A DNA stretch of 64,000 bases. Origin: Chytriomyces cf. hyalinus JEL632 (lineage: Eukaryota > Chytridiomycota > Chytridiomycetes > Chytridiales > Chytriomycetaceae). The notes beneath the pieces were generated by a model. The model was not told the DNA's origin and did no database searches. It saw only the letters and a list, made by a program, of their open reading frames with translations. The DNA lies in NCBI GenBank assembly GCA_025435555.1, contig JAIWWG010000020.1, forward strand, positions 357,076-421,075. The letters are read 5' to 3'. Each line of letters opens with the position of its first letter. Position 1 is the first letter of the stretch. Of the stretch, positions 35,207 to 46,485 are shown one piece after another. The position numbers and the translations under genes are program-made.

Positions 35207-36376
35207 ATGGTCTTCAACGCAACCACTGCTCGGCGCTCGCTGCCACAGCTGCGCAGATTCACGAGCGTCACTGCTCCAGCGCCAAAGATTCTCGTGACCG
35301 GCGCGCTTGGACAGCTTGGCGTGGGACTTGTGCAGCTGCTGCGGTGAGTGAGACCGGGAAAGCTGTCTGCTGACCCTTGTCGACCCTTGCTTACCCTTGC
35401 TGACACCCTTGCTCTAATTGATCCCCAGTAACAAGTACGGTGCCAACAACGTCATCTCGTCTGATGTGCGTAAGCCGACAGCAGCCATGCGAGCGGAGGG
35501 ACCGTTCGTGTTTGGCGATGTTCTCGACTACAAACAACTGGAGTCGATCGTAGTCAACAACGACGTGACGTGGGTCATCAATTTGAGCGCGCTTCTCTCC
35601 GCCGTGGGCGAGATGCACATGGATCGCGCTCTTGCCATCAATATGCAAGGCTTCCAGAACACGCTTGAACTTGCCAAGCGTCACCAGCTTCGCATCCTGT
35701 GTCCAAGCACCATTGGTGCATTTGGTCCCTCAACCCCACGAGACAACACGCCAGACCTGACCATCATGCGTCCCACTACAATCTACGGCATCACGAAGGT
35801 CCATGTCGAGCTGATGGGAGAGTACTACCACCGCAGATTTGGCGTGGACTTTAGGTCTCTGAGATACCCCGGCATTATCTCCGCTGACACAGAGCCAGGT
35901 GGTGGCACTACGGGTGAGTGGGCCCGTTACAAATGACGTCATATGAATTCGTTGAGCTCTAACAAGCTCTTTAATTTGCATTGGTCGCACCAGACTACGC
36001 CGTCCAGATCTTCCACTCTGCGCTCAAGGACAATGCGTACAAGTGCTACTTGGGCCCAGACACGGCGCTGCCAATGATGTACCTGCCAGACTGTCTGAAC
36101 GGAACCATGTCCTTCCTGAGCGCACCCAGCGAATCGCTGACTCAACGGACTTACAATATGGCCGCGTTCAGCTTCACTCCGAAGGAAATCTCGGCAAAGA
36201 TTGCGGGGCGCGTCAAGGGCTTCGAAACAACGTATGCGCCCGACTACAGGCAAGCAATTGCCGACAGTTGGCCGAGGAGCCTGGATGACAGCATCGCAAG
36301 GAAAGACTGGGGATGGAAGAACGAGTACGATCTGGATGGGATGGTGGACGACATGCTCGTGCGTTTGAGAAAGTAA
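35207..36376 (+). CDS. TDH: L-threonine 3-dehydrogenase, SDR type, mitochondrial
   Basis: NAD-dependent oxidation of threonine to 2-amino-3-oxobutyrate. Three exons (35207-35343, 35429-35913, 35994-36376) give 334 residues. The Rossmann loop ILVTGALGQLG, WVINLSALLSAVGE, CPSTIGAFGP, the catalytic pair in RPTTIYGITKVHVELMGEYY (Tyr..Lys of YxxxK), and RYPGIISADTEPGGGTT are typical of the short-chain TDH family (animal/bacterial type), not the zinc-dependent one. The N-terminus MVFNATTARRSLPQLRRF suits mitochondrial import. An upstream in-frame ATG at 35144 would add 21 residues; I prefer 35207 because the presequence then starts cleanly. Partner enzyme KBL diverges from the same promoter. Confidence 0.95.
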
Positions 36377-36547
36377 CTGAATACTTGAACCCGCGTTCTA
36401 CGAGCAAAAGTCGCAGCGCAGCGGGATACGCGAAACGGGGATTGAGACGAGCCCAAATAAATACATAATAATAATAATAGCCGGTGATGCGACAAGGAAA
36501 AAGATTGGAAAAATTCAAAGAAAACAAAAAGGGCTGATAAGGAACAA

Positions 36548-39500
36548 ATGGAGTCCCGGTGCTTCGCAACGCTTGTCACCAACGACGCATACGTCGACGG
36601 CGCTGCGACACTCGCGCATTCGCTGCGTGGCAGTGTCTCTGTTGTTGTGCTTGCCCCCCCAAACACCCTCTCGCAGGCGTCCCTCGCTGTCCTGTATCGG
36701 GCGTTTGATCGGGTTATGTATGGTGCGTACGATCATCTTCTTGATTCTCTCTCTTCTTCTTATCTCTTCTCCCTCAACAATAGTGCCGCTCTGGTCAAAC
36801 ACTCGAAATGCAGCGCAACTTGCGCTTCTCGGACGCCCCGAACTGCACATTACGTACTCGAAGCTGTTTGTATTCAGCGCAGAAGTCATGCATCCATTCA
36901 ACGTTGTCGCATTTATCGATGCCGACGCGTTTGCCCTGGATCCTATCCATGCAACTGGAATATTCCAGCACCTGCATGACGGCGCTTCTTTCGCTGCTGC
37001 GGCGGATGTCGGGTGGCCGGACATATTCAACTCGGGCGTCTTTGTCTGCAGGCCAAGCAATGTTTTGTTTGAGGCGTTGAAGTGGGAGGCGGACTATGGT
37101 AGCGGCAGTTTCGACGGTGGAGATCAGGGGCTGCTGAATCGATTCTTTCGATCGTGGGCCGGGTTTCATCAGGATGAACCAGATGAGATTCCTTTAGATG
37201 GTTCCGAGGACTCTCGGCCTCCGAAACCACATTGCCCGCAGGAGTTGAAGCGCACGGCGCGATTACCTTTTACATTCAATGTGACACCATCGGCGATCTA
37301 TTCATATCTTGTGCGTAAGAGTTATGCACGCGTGTGGAAACATTCGAAACTGAACATTTATTCAAAATTAGCCCGCTGTCAAAGAGTTTCAGTCAAATAT
37401 GTCCATCATTCATTTCGCAGGCCATGATAAACCATGGAAGCAAGCAAGGTTTACGGATGGAACTGTTTGGAATCGGTATTGACTCTGTTACTGACAGAAA
37501 TCATGATTTCGCTGTTATAACGCGTTGAGCAAAAATCCAGAAACCTGTCTTCCGAAATCGCCAATTTGCACAACATGTGGTGGAAGATTCGCGATAATCT
37601 TACCGAAACTTGGAAGGAGGAAGATCAGGTATTTTGTATGCGCGCCCCTTTTCGAGTCTCGACAAGTTATTCATCAACTCACTCGTTTCCCTCAGCAACA
37701 AAGCAAGAGTGCAGAAAAGGTTCGACCAACGTCGATCGTAAATCTGAATGTGGAAAACAAACAACAAGAGTCCCCGAATCAATTCTTTCAAACACCGCAG
37801 CACACTGTTGAACAGGCGAATACTTCGCACCAATGGCAACACAACAACCCATCAACCACAACTTCCGAAGGTCAAGGTTATAGCGGTCCTTCTGCCAGTC
37901 ACCATCAACATCACCATACCGGGTCAATGCAGCAAGTTCACCCAGGCCACATTGACCAGTTTTCAAACGATCCTTCGCAGCAACATTCGGGTTCAACTGG
38001 GCATGCAGCCGGATCGGCAAACCATTATGTTCAATCAAATTCAAACCACGGCAATTCTCATTCTGGATGTCAGTCGAACACAAGTCATGGCCGTCATAAT
38101 TCTGGATGGACTCAAAACAGCGGGAATCATCCTGCTGGACACTCTTCGCAACAAGAACATGGCCATGGACAAAATTGGAACTCTGGAAATCAACCTCATC
38201 AGCATTTCGAAAGCCATGATCAAAATCACCACCATCACCGATCCGATGCAAGCCATCATTCGCACCATCATCAATACAAAGGGCCAGATCAACACAGCCA
38301 ACTCATGCGCGAAAGAAACAATCACCAATACCAACACCAACACCCACACCAACAGTGGAATCAATATTCAAACCATCACCAGGAGTGTCATCATAAACAC
38401 AACAATCATGTGTCAACTTTCCATGATATTCTCGATTATCCCCGTCACTCGCATCATCAGAATGCTGCACCAGTTCCGTATTATACTGAACAAACACCCA
38501 TTCAAGTTCTTCATACGTACGACAATTGGTTTCAAAATGGCCCCGTCGATTCTTCCAATGATCGCGAGCAACACGGAGGATTGCAGCACCTTGCAGTTAA
38601 AGCACCAGTTGTTGAACCAGAACTGAAGCAGGATCTGGGCCTTGCGATTGATTTCAACTTTGGTCAGGAAGTTGCCGATACTCAATGGATCCATTCAAAC
38701 CAAGTGGACCGGGACGACGATCAAGAATCCGAAGACTTTCTCCAAATCACCAGCTTCGATCGAAAACCCGATGACGTATCATTTGATTTCAATTCGCTGC
38801 GATACGAATGGCCGTCAGAAGATTTGCCTCTGTCAAGAAAATCTTCACGACTTTCTCTTTCAAGCATGCGACAGCCAACGCAAGTCTTTTATGTTGTTGT
38901 TCCGAAGGATGCAGACATGTTTGATGCCATGTTGGGGGAAGGATCGCGCGGTTGTTCAAGAGAATTGGCGAGAGTGGATCGAAGCGGGGTTCCCACGATT
39001 TTGCGGCAGCGATTTGGGAAAGTTGGGCAGTCTGTGGAATTGGTTGCTACCAATGTTCGGCTTCACATCATGTAAGATTTAATGTTGATCTTACAAAACT
39101 GATGCTCAGGAACGACTTTGTCTTACTGGGCCTTGCGTTGTATAAATTGAGCTCCTTCAGTTCGTTGACGGTATTTGACGATGAAACGCTTGCTGATGAC
39201 GTTTCATTGTCAATTGATGTGGTGACACTGCCGCCTTCAGTGTCTCGAACGACTGTGGCGGTTAAAAAGGGTGGCCCTGGGCCGGGGTTGCTGCGTGTCA
39301 AGACGTCTGTTTCGCGACTAGTTGACAGTAGCGCGAGTTCGAGTGCGTGCGAATCCGATTTGGACATTCATACGGCTGTAGACAGTGGAACGCATGCAGC
39401 GAGTTCTTCAGTTGAGCAAGACGTGTCTGCCAAAACTGAGGAGAAAGAGGACAAGTTGTCTTCATCGGCTGTGGCTGTACCAAAGGCGAAATCGATTTCA

Positions 39501-39587
39501 AAGGGAAAAAAGGCACTGAGGGCCAAGAATAGCTTCATTATACCCACACGGGAGCAATTGCGGGGATGGGGAGAGGATGATGAATAG
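36548..39587 (+). CDS. Glycogenin (GT8) with large His/Gln/Ser-rich tail
   Basis: Self-glucosylating primer of glycogen synthesis. Six exons (36548-36722, 36784-37310, 37372-37475, 37541-37628, 37696-39071, 39110-39587) sum to 915 codons plus stop. GT8 marks: FATLVTNDAYVDGAATLAHSLR, TYSKLFVFS, the Mn-binding DxD in VVAFIDADAFALDP (Asp104, Asp106), DVGWPDIFNSGVFVCRPS, SFDGGDQGLLN, SAIYSYLPAVKEF and IIHFAGHDKPWK, the last two appearing only after splicing. Then a WW-containing helix (HNMWWKIRDNLTETW) as in fungal glycogenins. From about residue 300 comes a roughly 260-residue stretch dense in His, Gln, Asn, Ser and Gly, then an acidic/Ser-rich tail ending TREQLRGWGEDDE. The usual C-terminal glycogen-synthase-binding motif is not evident in the chosen frame. 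Confidence 0.85.
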
Positions 39588-39930
39588 AGGGGGGCATGCT
39601 TTCGATCAAAAAAAAAAAAAATTCGATTTTTTGTTTATTTTTCAGTTTATTTTTCTCGGTTTCTTTTTCCTCTATTTTCCCTCTTCATTCCCTCGTTCAA
39701 CGAAGCAACCCGCGTCCGAAACCGGAGGAACGTGTTTAAATTTGAAAAGCAGACAAAATGTTATCTTATCTTAAATATTTTGTCGTGACATCATCCGAAA
39801 ATGGTATAAAAGGCAGCAAATCCCTTTTTTTTTCCTTCTTGAAAAGCTGTCAGAAACACCGCAACAGGACGAAAGGAACACCCGCTTCTTTCGCCGCACC
39901 CTCCCCTGTCTTCTCTCCAACCCGTATTTT
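39588..39930. other. Intergenic region and CPA1 promoter
   Basis: About 340 bp between glycogenin and the CPA1 leader. It holds T-rich and AT-rich text, a TATA-like TATAAAAGG near 39805, and a CT-rich run before the uORF. The TATAAAAGG about 125 bp before the uORF ATG is a plausible core promoter. Confidence 0.5.
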
Positions 39931-40067
39931 ATGTACTCGCACGCCTTCGAAGTCGTCAGCCAAGATTACCTTTCCGAGCAGGTTTGACCCCGTTTGCCCC
40001 ATGCTCTCTGATTCCTTATGCTGACAACCGCCCCGAAAAACAGATCTACAAGACTTCTGCCTACTAA
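39931..40067 (+). promoter_or_regulatory. Arginine attenuator peptide uORF of CPA1, interrupted by an intron
   Basis: A short ORF in the CPA1 leader. Exon 1 (39931-39981) encodes 17 codons, MYSHAFEVVSQDYLSEQ; a GT..AG intron (39982-40043, 62 nt) follows; exon 2 (40044-40067) adds IYKTSAY and a TAA. The spliced peptide is 24 residues, the same length as the Neurospora arg-2 attenuator peptide, and SQDYLS falls at the same residues 10-15, with the key Asp at position 12. In known fungi this nascent peptide stalls the ribosome when arginine is high and lowers CPA1 translation. Unspliced RNA would instead stop after one more codon (GTT TGA). The uORF stop lies 46 nt before the main ATG. Confidence 0.85.
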
Positions 40068-40113
40068 ATCAACTAGCGTCAACCCGTATCAAGAATCAAA
40101 CCTTATTTGCCCA

Positions 40114-41544
40114 ATGCCCATTCACATCTCCCGCCTGGCGGCTATGGCCCGTCCATTGTCTTTAAAAACTGTCTCCCTCAAAGCCATTCAGAGAGCCATT
40201 TCCACGAAACCAATCCAAATCCGCTCCCTCGCCTCTCTGCGCCAGGAACAGCCACACCCAGTCACAGCTGCCTTGAAGGCACCACCTGCTCCCACCACAC
40301 CTAAGTCTCAGCCTGAACCTCCCTCCCGCCCAGCCTCGCTCCGTCTGGCGACTGGTCAAGTGTTTCACGGAACCTCGTTTGGATGCCCAAACACGGACTC
40401 CATCTCGGGAGAAGTCGTCTTTACCACTTCTCTCGTTGGATACACTGAATCGATGACGGATCCATCCTACACTGGTCAAATCCTCGTTTTCACTCAACCA
40501 CTGATTGGAAACTATGGAGTCCCAAGTTCTGATGCCCGTGACCCTTTTGGCCTGCACCGATACTTTGAAAGCAACGCTATTCAGTGCCGTGGTATCATTG
40601 TGAACGACTACGCTGCCAAGTACAGTCACTGGGCTGCAGTTGAAAGTCTGGGGCAGTGGTGTGCTCGCTATGGAATTCCTGCCATCAGTGGAGTGGATAC
40701 TCGTGCACTCGTCACTTTGCTGCGAAGCCGTGGCAGCACACTTGGCGAAATTTCCATGACAGGTTCTTCTGCAATGGATGCTGAATCTGGAAAACCAATT
40801 GAAAACCCGAACGCTGAAAACTTGTGTTCCAAAGTGAGCACGAAAGAGAAATACATTGTGAACCTTGGCGGGGATGTGAATGTGGCCCTTGTTGACTGTG
40901 GAGTCAAACAAAATATCCTTCGTTGCCTGGCAAAGCGCGGCGCTACTGTGACGGTCGTTCCTTGGGATCATGACTTGACAAAAGACCCTGTCAAGTATGA
41001 CGGAGTTGTGCTGAGTAACGGTCCTGGTGACCCGAGCTACATGGGTAAGACTGTCTCAAACGTGAAGGCTCTCATTGCCCAGGATGCGGGAAAGATTCCA
41101 ACACCCATCTTTGGAATTTGCATGGGAAACCAAGTGTTGGGAATGGCCGCCGGTTACAAGACTTACAAGATGCCGTTTGGAAACCGTGGACACAACCAAC
41201 CAGCGATTGACTTGACCACCGGCAAATGTGTAATCACGTCGCAGAACCACGGATACGCAATTGATGACTCTGTTGATGTTCCCGGATGGGCCCCTTACTT
41301 CCGCAACGCGAACGACGCTTCGAATGAAGGTATCCGCCACCAGGTTCTTCCCTACAGCTCTGTCCAGTTCCACCCTGAGGCATGTGGAGGACCACTGGAC
41401 ACTGACTATTTGTTTGACCACTTTCTGAATGAGGTGCGTGCGTTCAAGCGTGAGCGCAAGCGGATCGAGCCAAACTTCCAAAAAGGAGTTGAGGCTCTGA
41501 TTGGTGGACGGTTGATCAAGAAGTCTGTTGTTGTGAACTTTTGA
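40114..41544 (+). CDS. CPA1: Carbamoyl-phosphate synthase small subunit, arginine-specific, mitochondrial
   Basis: Glutamine amidotransferase subunit supplying ammonia for carbamoyl phosphate in arginine synthesis. One exon of 476 residues from the ATG at 40114. The N-terminal 60 residues (MPIHISRLAAMARPLSLKTV and onward) are basic, Ser/Ala/Pro-rich and free of acidic residues for a long stretch, as in a mitochondrial presequence. Domain 1 carries TGEVVF-like SGEVVFTTSLVGYTESMTDPSY and GIPAISGVDTRALV; the amidotransferase domain carries LVDCGVKQNILR, LSNGPGDPSYM, the nucleophile Cys in FGICMGNQVLG and the His/Glu pair in VQFHPEACGGP. An in-frame ATG at 40018 lies inside the leader intron, so I reject that longer start. 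The leader holds the attenuator uORF. Confidence 0.95.
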   Translation: MPIHISRLAAMARPLSLKTVSLKAIQRAISTKPIQIRSLASLRQEQPHPVTAALKAPPAPTTPKSQPEPPSRPASLRLATGQVFHGTSFGCPNTDSISGEVVFTTSLVGYTESMTDPSYTGQILVFTQPLIGNYGVPSSDARDPFGLHRYFESNAIQCRGIIVNDYAAKYSHWAAVESLGQWCARYGIPAISGVDTRALVTLLRSRGSTLGEISMTGSSAMDAESGKPIENPNAENLCSKVSTKEKYIVNLGGDVNVALVDCGVKQNILRCLAKRGATVTVVPWDHDLTKDPVKYDGVVLSNGPGDPSYMGKTVSNVKALIAQDAGKIPTPIFGICMGNQVLGMAAGYKTYKMPFGNRGHNQPAIDLTTGKCVITSQNHGYAIDDSVDVPGWAPYFRNANDASNEGIRHQVLPYSSVQFHPEACGGPLDTDYLFDHFLNEVRAFKRERKRIEPNFQKGVEALIGGRLIKKSVVVNF

Positions 41545-41894
41545 GTTCGTTTCATTTTCCTTTTTTTTTTTTTTATATTCAGTTTCTCGATTCAGTTGCT
41601 CCCAATACATTACTTTTTTTATCAACAATTGGTCCTTTTTCTCTCATACACGAAACAACTTCAGAGCCGGCCTGAAGACGCTGGATCCGTGAAGCAAGTG
41701 TTTGCGACGACGACATTGTTACATTATGACTGCGCTAAACTGTATCCGCTTGGAACGTTCTATAAAGTCGAACAAGGCACATAACCAAATAAACGTGCTG
41801 CCATGTATGTTTATTTGGGATTTTGTTAATTCCAAGAAGAATACAATGTTTATTGGCATCCGTGGGTGTCCTCAGCCGCGGAAAAGGTCCCTTT
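41545..41894. other. Convergent 3' region of CPA1 and the copper ATPase
   Basis: 350 bp between two stop codons. It contains a T-run near 41562-41573, AT-rich text and AATAAA-like CAAATAAACG. No gene is supported. Confidence 0.5.
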
Positions 41895-44800
41895 TCAAGC
41901 ACGGAACAGCTTCAGAGCCAAACTGCTCACTACGACGGTGACTGAACTCAACGCCATCGCAAGCCCCGCAATCCACGGTGCAAGCATGAACCCATTGCCA
42001 GCGAAATAAAACACACCTGCAGCAACCGGAATCCCAATCACATTATACAAGAACGCGCCGCCCATATTCAAGTAAATCCTTGTCAAGACTGTCCGACTCA
42101 ACTTGACCAGCGTCACGATATCCGAGAGTTCAGAGCGTAACAGAACCGCTGACGCCGATTCAATCGCAATGTCAGATCCACCACCAAGAGCAATTCTGGA
42201 ACATATCAAAAGTCAGGTCACCACAAAAACAAATGAAGAAATTTCCTTCTTACCCAACATCGGCATTGGCAAGCGCAATTGAATCATTAATCCCATCTCC
42301 AGCGAATGCCACCTTCCCAGATCCCCCATGACTAACCAACTCCTGCTTGACAAGTTTCACGCGGTTTCCTTTATCCGCCGGCAAACAGCCGGCAATCACA
42401 TCCTGTGCTTCAATCCCAACAAGCTTCGCGACAGCTTCGGCAGTGGTACGTTGATCCCCCGTCATCATAAGTACACGGATACCCATCCCTCGCAGCGCCG
42501 CAACCGTGGCAAAACTTGTCGCACGTGGAGGATCCGAAATAGCAAGCACAGCAAGAATACTTCCAACCCCAGCACCCGTTTCAAATAAACCCGCGTAAAC
42601 ACTCGTCTTGCCGTCACTTTCCCATTCATGAATGCAAGCGTTATGTTCTTGTGATGTGAATGTGCAGTGGTTGGTTGCTTCGACCCATCGTCTGCTTCCA
42701 ATGACAGCGAGAAAGGTGCGGTTTTGGAGGGTTGCATCGGTGCCGGTGTAGGTAATGTCGATTGAAAGACCCATGCCAGCTACTTCGCGAACTTCTCCAG
42801 TAGTCCAGTTGGGTCCAATGGCGCCGCGGGGGAGGGTACCGGTACGTACTGTAGCGTAGGCGGCTGCGGCGACTGCGAGTGGGTGTGTGCTGGAAGATTC
42901 GGCGTACGCAATGAGCGAGTAGATTTCATCGTGAGAGTTGAGCAATGGTCGAGAAGCTTGTTCATTCTTGGGGACATGGATGAATGCATCTGTGACGGTG
43001 GGTTTGCCCAATGTGAGGGTTCCTGTTTTGTCGAAAATGATGGTTTTGATTTCGCTGGCCATTTGAAGCGCAGCTCCACCCCCTTTGACCAGGATTCCGT
43101 GCTGCGCGGCAACTACAAAGAAAAAATGCGGGTTACAGGCTAGTTCGGATTGTGAAAACAAAAAAAAAAAACGACGCACCTCCAGTCCCAACCATAACAG
43201 CAGTCGGCGTTGCCAACCCCAAAGCACAGGGACACGCAATCACCAAAACCGCAATCGCAAAATTCAAGGCAAAACCAAACGCACTGCTCCCCTCAGGCAC
43301 AACCACGCTTCCATACACAGTCCCCACAACAAACCAAACTGCAAACGTGAGACACGAAACAGCAACCACCGCCGGCACAAACACGCGACTCACACGGTCA
43401 GCAACAGCTTGAATCGGCGCTTTACTCATTTGCGCATCTTGTACGCATGCAACAATTCGGCTGAGAACAGTGTCCGCGCCAATGTGTACGGCTTTGATGA
43501 GGACGGAGGCGGTTGCGTTCAAGGTTCCCCCTGTGAGGAGGTCGCCTTTGATTTTGAGGGACGGGATGGGTTCACCGGTGAGCATGCTTTCGTCGGCGTG
43601 GGTTGTACCGCTAACAAGGATAGCGTCACACGGGAAACGGGAGCCCACAGGAACACGAATAATGTCTCCAACTAAAGAATATGCTCAATATTTGCTGCTC
43701 CATGCTAAACTGAAAAAAAATGTGGCATTACCTTCGATTAAACCAATGCTGACGACTTCTTCCCTCAAGACTTTGAACTCTTCTGACCCATTCACTGAAC
43801 CGGCAGCATGGTCCAAATACACAACTGTCACAGTGTCTGGAGTCAACCCAATCAGTTTCGTCACAGCTTCTCCAGTTTTCCCCTTGGCATAAGACTCGAG
43901 GTACTTTCCCAGAAGAATGAAAAAGATGAGGAGAACAGAGGTCTCAAAATATTCGTGACCAGCCATTTTTCCAGATACTGTGGACGCGATCACTGCGTAT
44001 AGCGAATAAAAATACGCCGCTGATGTTCCAAGTGCAACAAGAACGTCCATCTGATGGTGATTTGGAAAGTTACATTTCAAACAAAATGATTCGCCGAAAC
44101 AACAAACTTTAACTCACATTTGCGCTTTTAGCATACCGCAAACTCTTCCACGCACCCCGATAAAATCGTCCACCAACCCAAAATTGAACAGGCGTCGCCA
44201 ATAACACCATCACAAGTGCTCGCACAGACAAACCAGGCACAATCTCGTAATCCACAGCCTGTCGCACTGGATTGTCTTCAGGCAGCGCCATCCCAATGAT
44301 CATACTGACAGTGAATGCGGGCAACGCAAATATAAAAGCGATCGTTGCTGACTTTTGATAGTCCGCGAGTTCTTTCAATGATCGCTCATGCGCCACGTTT
44401 TGGATATCAGAAGAGAGAGATAGAGAGGCAGAGAAGCCGGCATCGGTAATGGTGGTGATGAGAGAGCGAACCCCAATTGTTGACGGTGCGTGTTTAATCA
44501 CTGCCTGTTAAAAATGTGTTGAGATAATCAAGACAATCCCTCAACACTTATTGTAAACTTACCATATTCGTCAATAAACTCACAGACACGCTTTCAACGC
44601 CTTGCAATTCTGCCACAACACGCTCAACACTAGCGGCACAGCTTGCGCAAGTCATTCCTCCAACTTCTAATTTTGTTGTTGTGCTCGATTCTTGAACTTG
44701 TTGCTGCTCTGCGGGAGCTGCTGCAAGATTTGAATTTGATTGGGCCGGCATTGCCGCCATATGCGCGCGTTCGATAAATGGGGATTTGACGTGTGTCAAA

Positions 44801-46389
44801 GTGGTCAAACTGGGAGAATTGAACGAATCTAAACCATTTCCAGAATTCAGTTGGGACCGCCTTAAGTTGGGCGAATCGAACCTGATACAAAATTCGTTAG
44901 ACAAGCAAAGTCGAGTATGAAAGAGGAACTATTAAATCCTACCCAGACGACGCAGGCAACAAAGCGTGATTCAGAGCATCGAAACCGACATCTTGGATCG
45001 CCTTCACAATCTTTGAAATGGAAATGATGCGTGGGTTGTGCAGAATGATGGCACGCTGGTATGGCAAAAGAAAGACTTCGATGGAGGAAATGCCAGGCAA
45101 TTGACCCAAAGCGGATTCGACTGATTGAATGCAAGTTGAGCAGGTGAGTCCTGACAGGACTATGTCTGCCTTCATGAATTCTGATTGAGACAGAACCGGA
45201 GGTTGCGCATGCGAAGGGGCGGATTGGGCAAATGACAACAGCATCGGTGTTGAATCAGATGGCTCGGCTTCATCCAAACTACGACGGGGGACTGACTCAT
45301 CCACAAATGCGACGGCAACTTCGAACCCAAAGCTTTCGATTCGCTCCTTCACAAAAGAAGCAATGTTCGAAGTCGTCGGGAAACTTTTCGAGAACGCGAC
45401 AAGATCAAGAACAAAAGTCGCTTCTCCTAGTTTTTGTTTGGGTTGAACACGAGAGCCAGATGACATCGATACAGTGGGAAGTTTCGGCGAAGAGGCAGCC
45501 GATTGTAGTATACGACGATCCCGCGCCACAAGAGAAACATTGATCGAATCGGCAATAATCCCAGGAATGGATAGAAGACCTTTTGTAATGGCTTTCGAGC
45601 AGGATTTACAAGTCATTCCAATGATTCCAGCAGTCACTGTGGCAGTATTTGGTGGCATGTCAATAATAGTCGCATGCGAATGTTTTCTGTGGCGCTGAGA
45701 TGGAGTCGCAGGTGCGGGATGCTGGATAGGATCCAAGAGAGAGACAGAGTATCCAAACGGTGTCAAAATACTTCGACAGTTATCAAGCACCTGGAAGGGG
45801 TCCGCATCGGTTGCGAGCAAAGCGTGAATCTGTAATCGAAGTTTTCGAACGTTGGTTTTTCTTGAAGCAAGACATGTATACATATATAAAAACATACATC
45901 GATGGAGTCCTGGTTTTTCACGTCTTTCGAGTGCGTGCGATCGAAATGGTCATCGACAAACACGACTGAGCGGATCGAAGCGTCTCGAAGAAGAGCGTAC
46001 TTGACATGGACATAGACACAGCGAACTCGAGAGGGACACGAAATGCGCAAGTACGGATTGGCCACGCACGCGGGGATCGGCGGCAGCGGGGTAGACGCTG
46101 CTGTTGTTGTTGATGTTGCCGTTGCCGTTGTTGTTGTGGAAGAGGAAGAGGAAGAAGAGGAAGGGGCCAGCACTAGCGCGGACGAGGTTGATGCTAGCGC
46201 GACTCGCAAGTGAAGAACTGAGTGGTCGGCGTGTCGCGGGACTGAGTTTGAGCGCGAGTGGGTTGGGTACGTGTTGCAAGTGCATGTCGTGCAGGTGCAT
46301 TTGGAGCACTCGCAGACTTTGCTGGTCTTGAAGTTTAGATGCGTGTCTTGGGAGACAGCAGTCGTGTTGTCGGTGTCGCTTTCGGGCAT
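41895..46389 (-). CDS. Copper-transporting P1B-type ATPase with Cys-cluster N-terminus
   Basis: Pumps Cu(I) into the secretory pathway (Ccc2/ATP7 family). Eight exons (46389-45898, 45829-44943, 44881-44563, 44504-44118, 44050-43732, 43671-43180, 43112-42254, 42195-41895) give 1,351 residues. The N-terminus has six Cys in 13 residues (CECSKCTCTTCTC, 26-38), then a Ser/Thr run and a first HMA-like fold without CxxC. Three HMA domains follow: GMTCKSC (about 235), GLTCSTC (about 391) and GGMTCASC. The catalytic core shows NMDVLVALGTSAAYFYS, DESMLTGEPIP, the membrane CPC in VLVIACPCALGLATPT, the phosphorylation site FDKTGTLT, SSSTHPLA, MMTGDQ and AFAGDGINDS. The ZIP gene diverges from it with 96 bp between. 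Confidence 0.95.
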
Positions 46390-46485
46390 CGATGTTTGTT
46401 TTACGGATAGTTTGTTAATGACATTGTGGATGATCGTGGGGAATGTGTAATCATTATTTACGTTCGTTTTTATTTACTTCCAAAA
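46390..46485. promoter_or_regulatory. 96-bp bidirectional promoter, Cu-ATPase / ZIP transporter
   Basis: AT-rich spacer between two start codons. I searched by eye for metal-response elements (TGCRCNC) and Ace1-like sites and saw none. Co-regulation of the two metal transporters is inferred from the arrangement. Confidence 0.55.

Noticed and set aside
38640-39082. Second open frame through the end of glycogenin exon 5
   Set aside because: It stops right after the exon 5 donor and cannot continue into exon 6, whereas the chosen frame does for 159 codons; kept only as a low-interest finding because of its motif-like text.
39758-40024. 88-codon frame overlapping the CPA1 leader
   Set aside because: No family signal, overlaps the uORF in another frame and covers TATA-like promoter text; the 24-codon uORF explains the region better.
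40018-40113. In-frame upstream ATG that would extend CPA1 by 32 residues
   Set aside because: This ATG lies inside the leader intron that joins the two parts of the attenuator uORF, and the ATG at 40114 starts a cleaner mitochondrial presequence.
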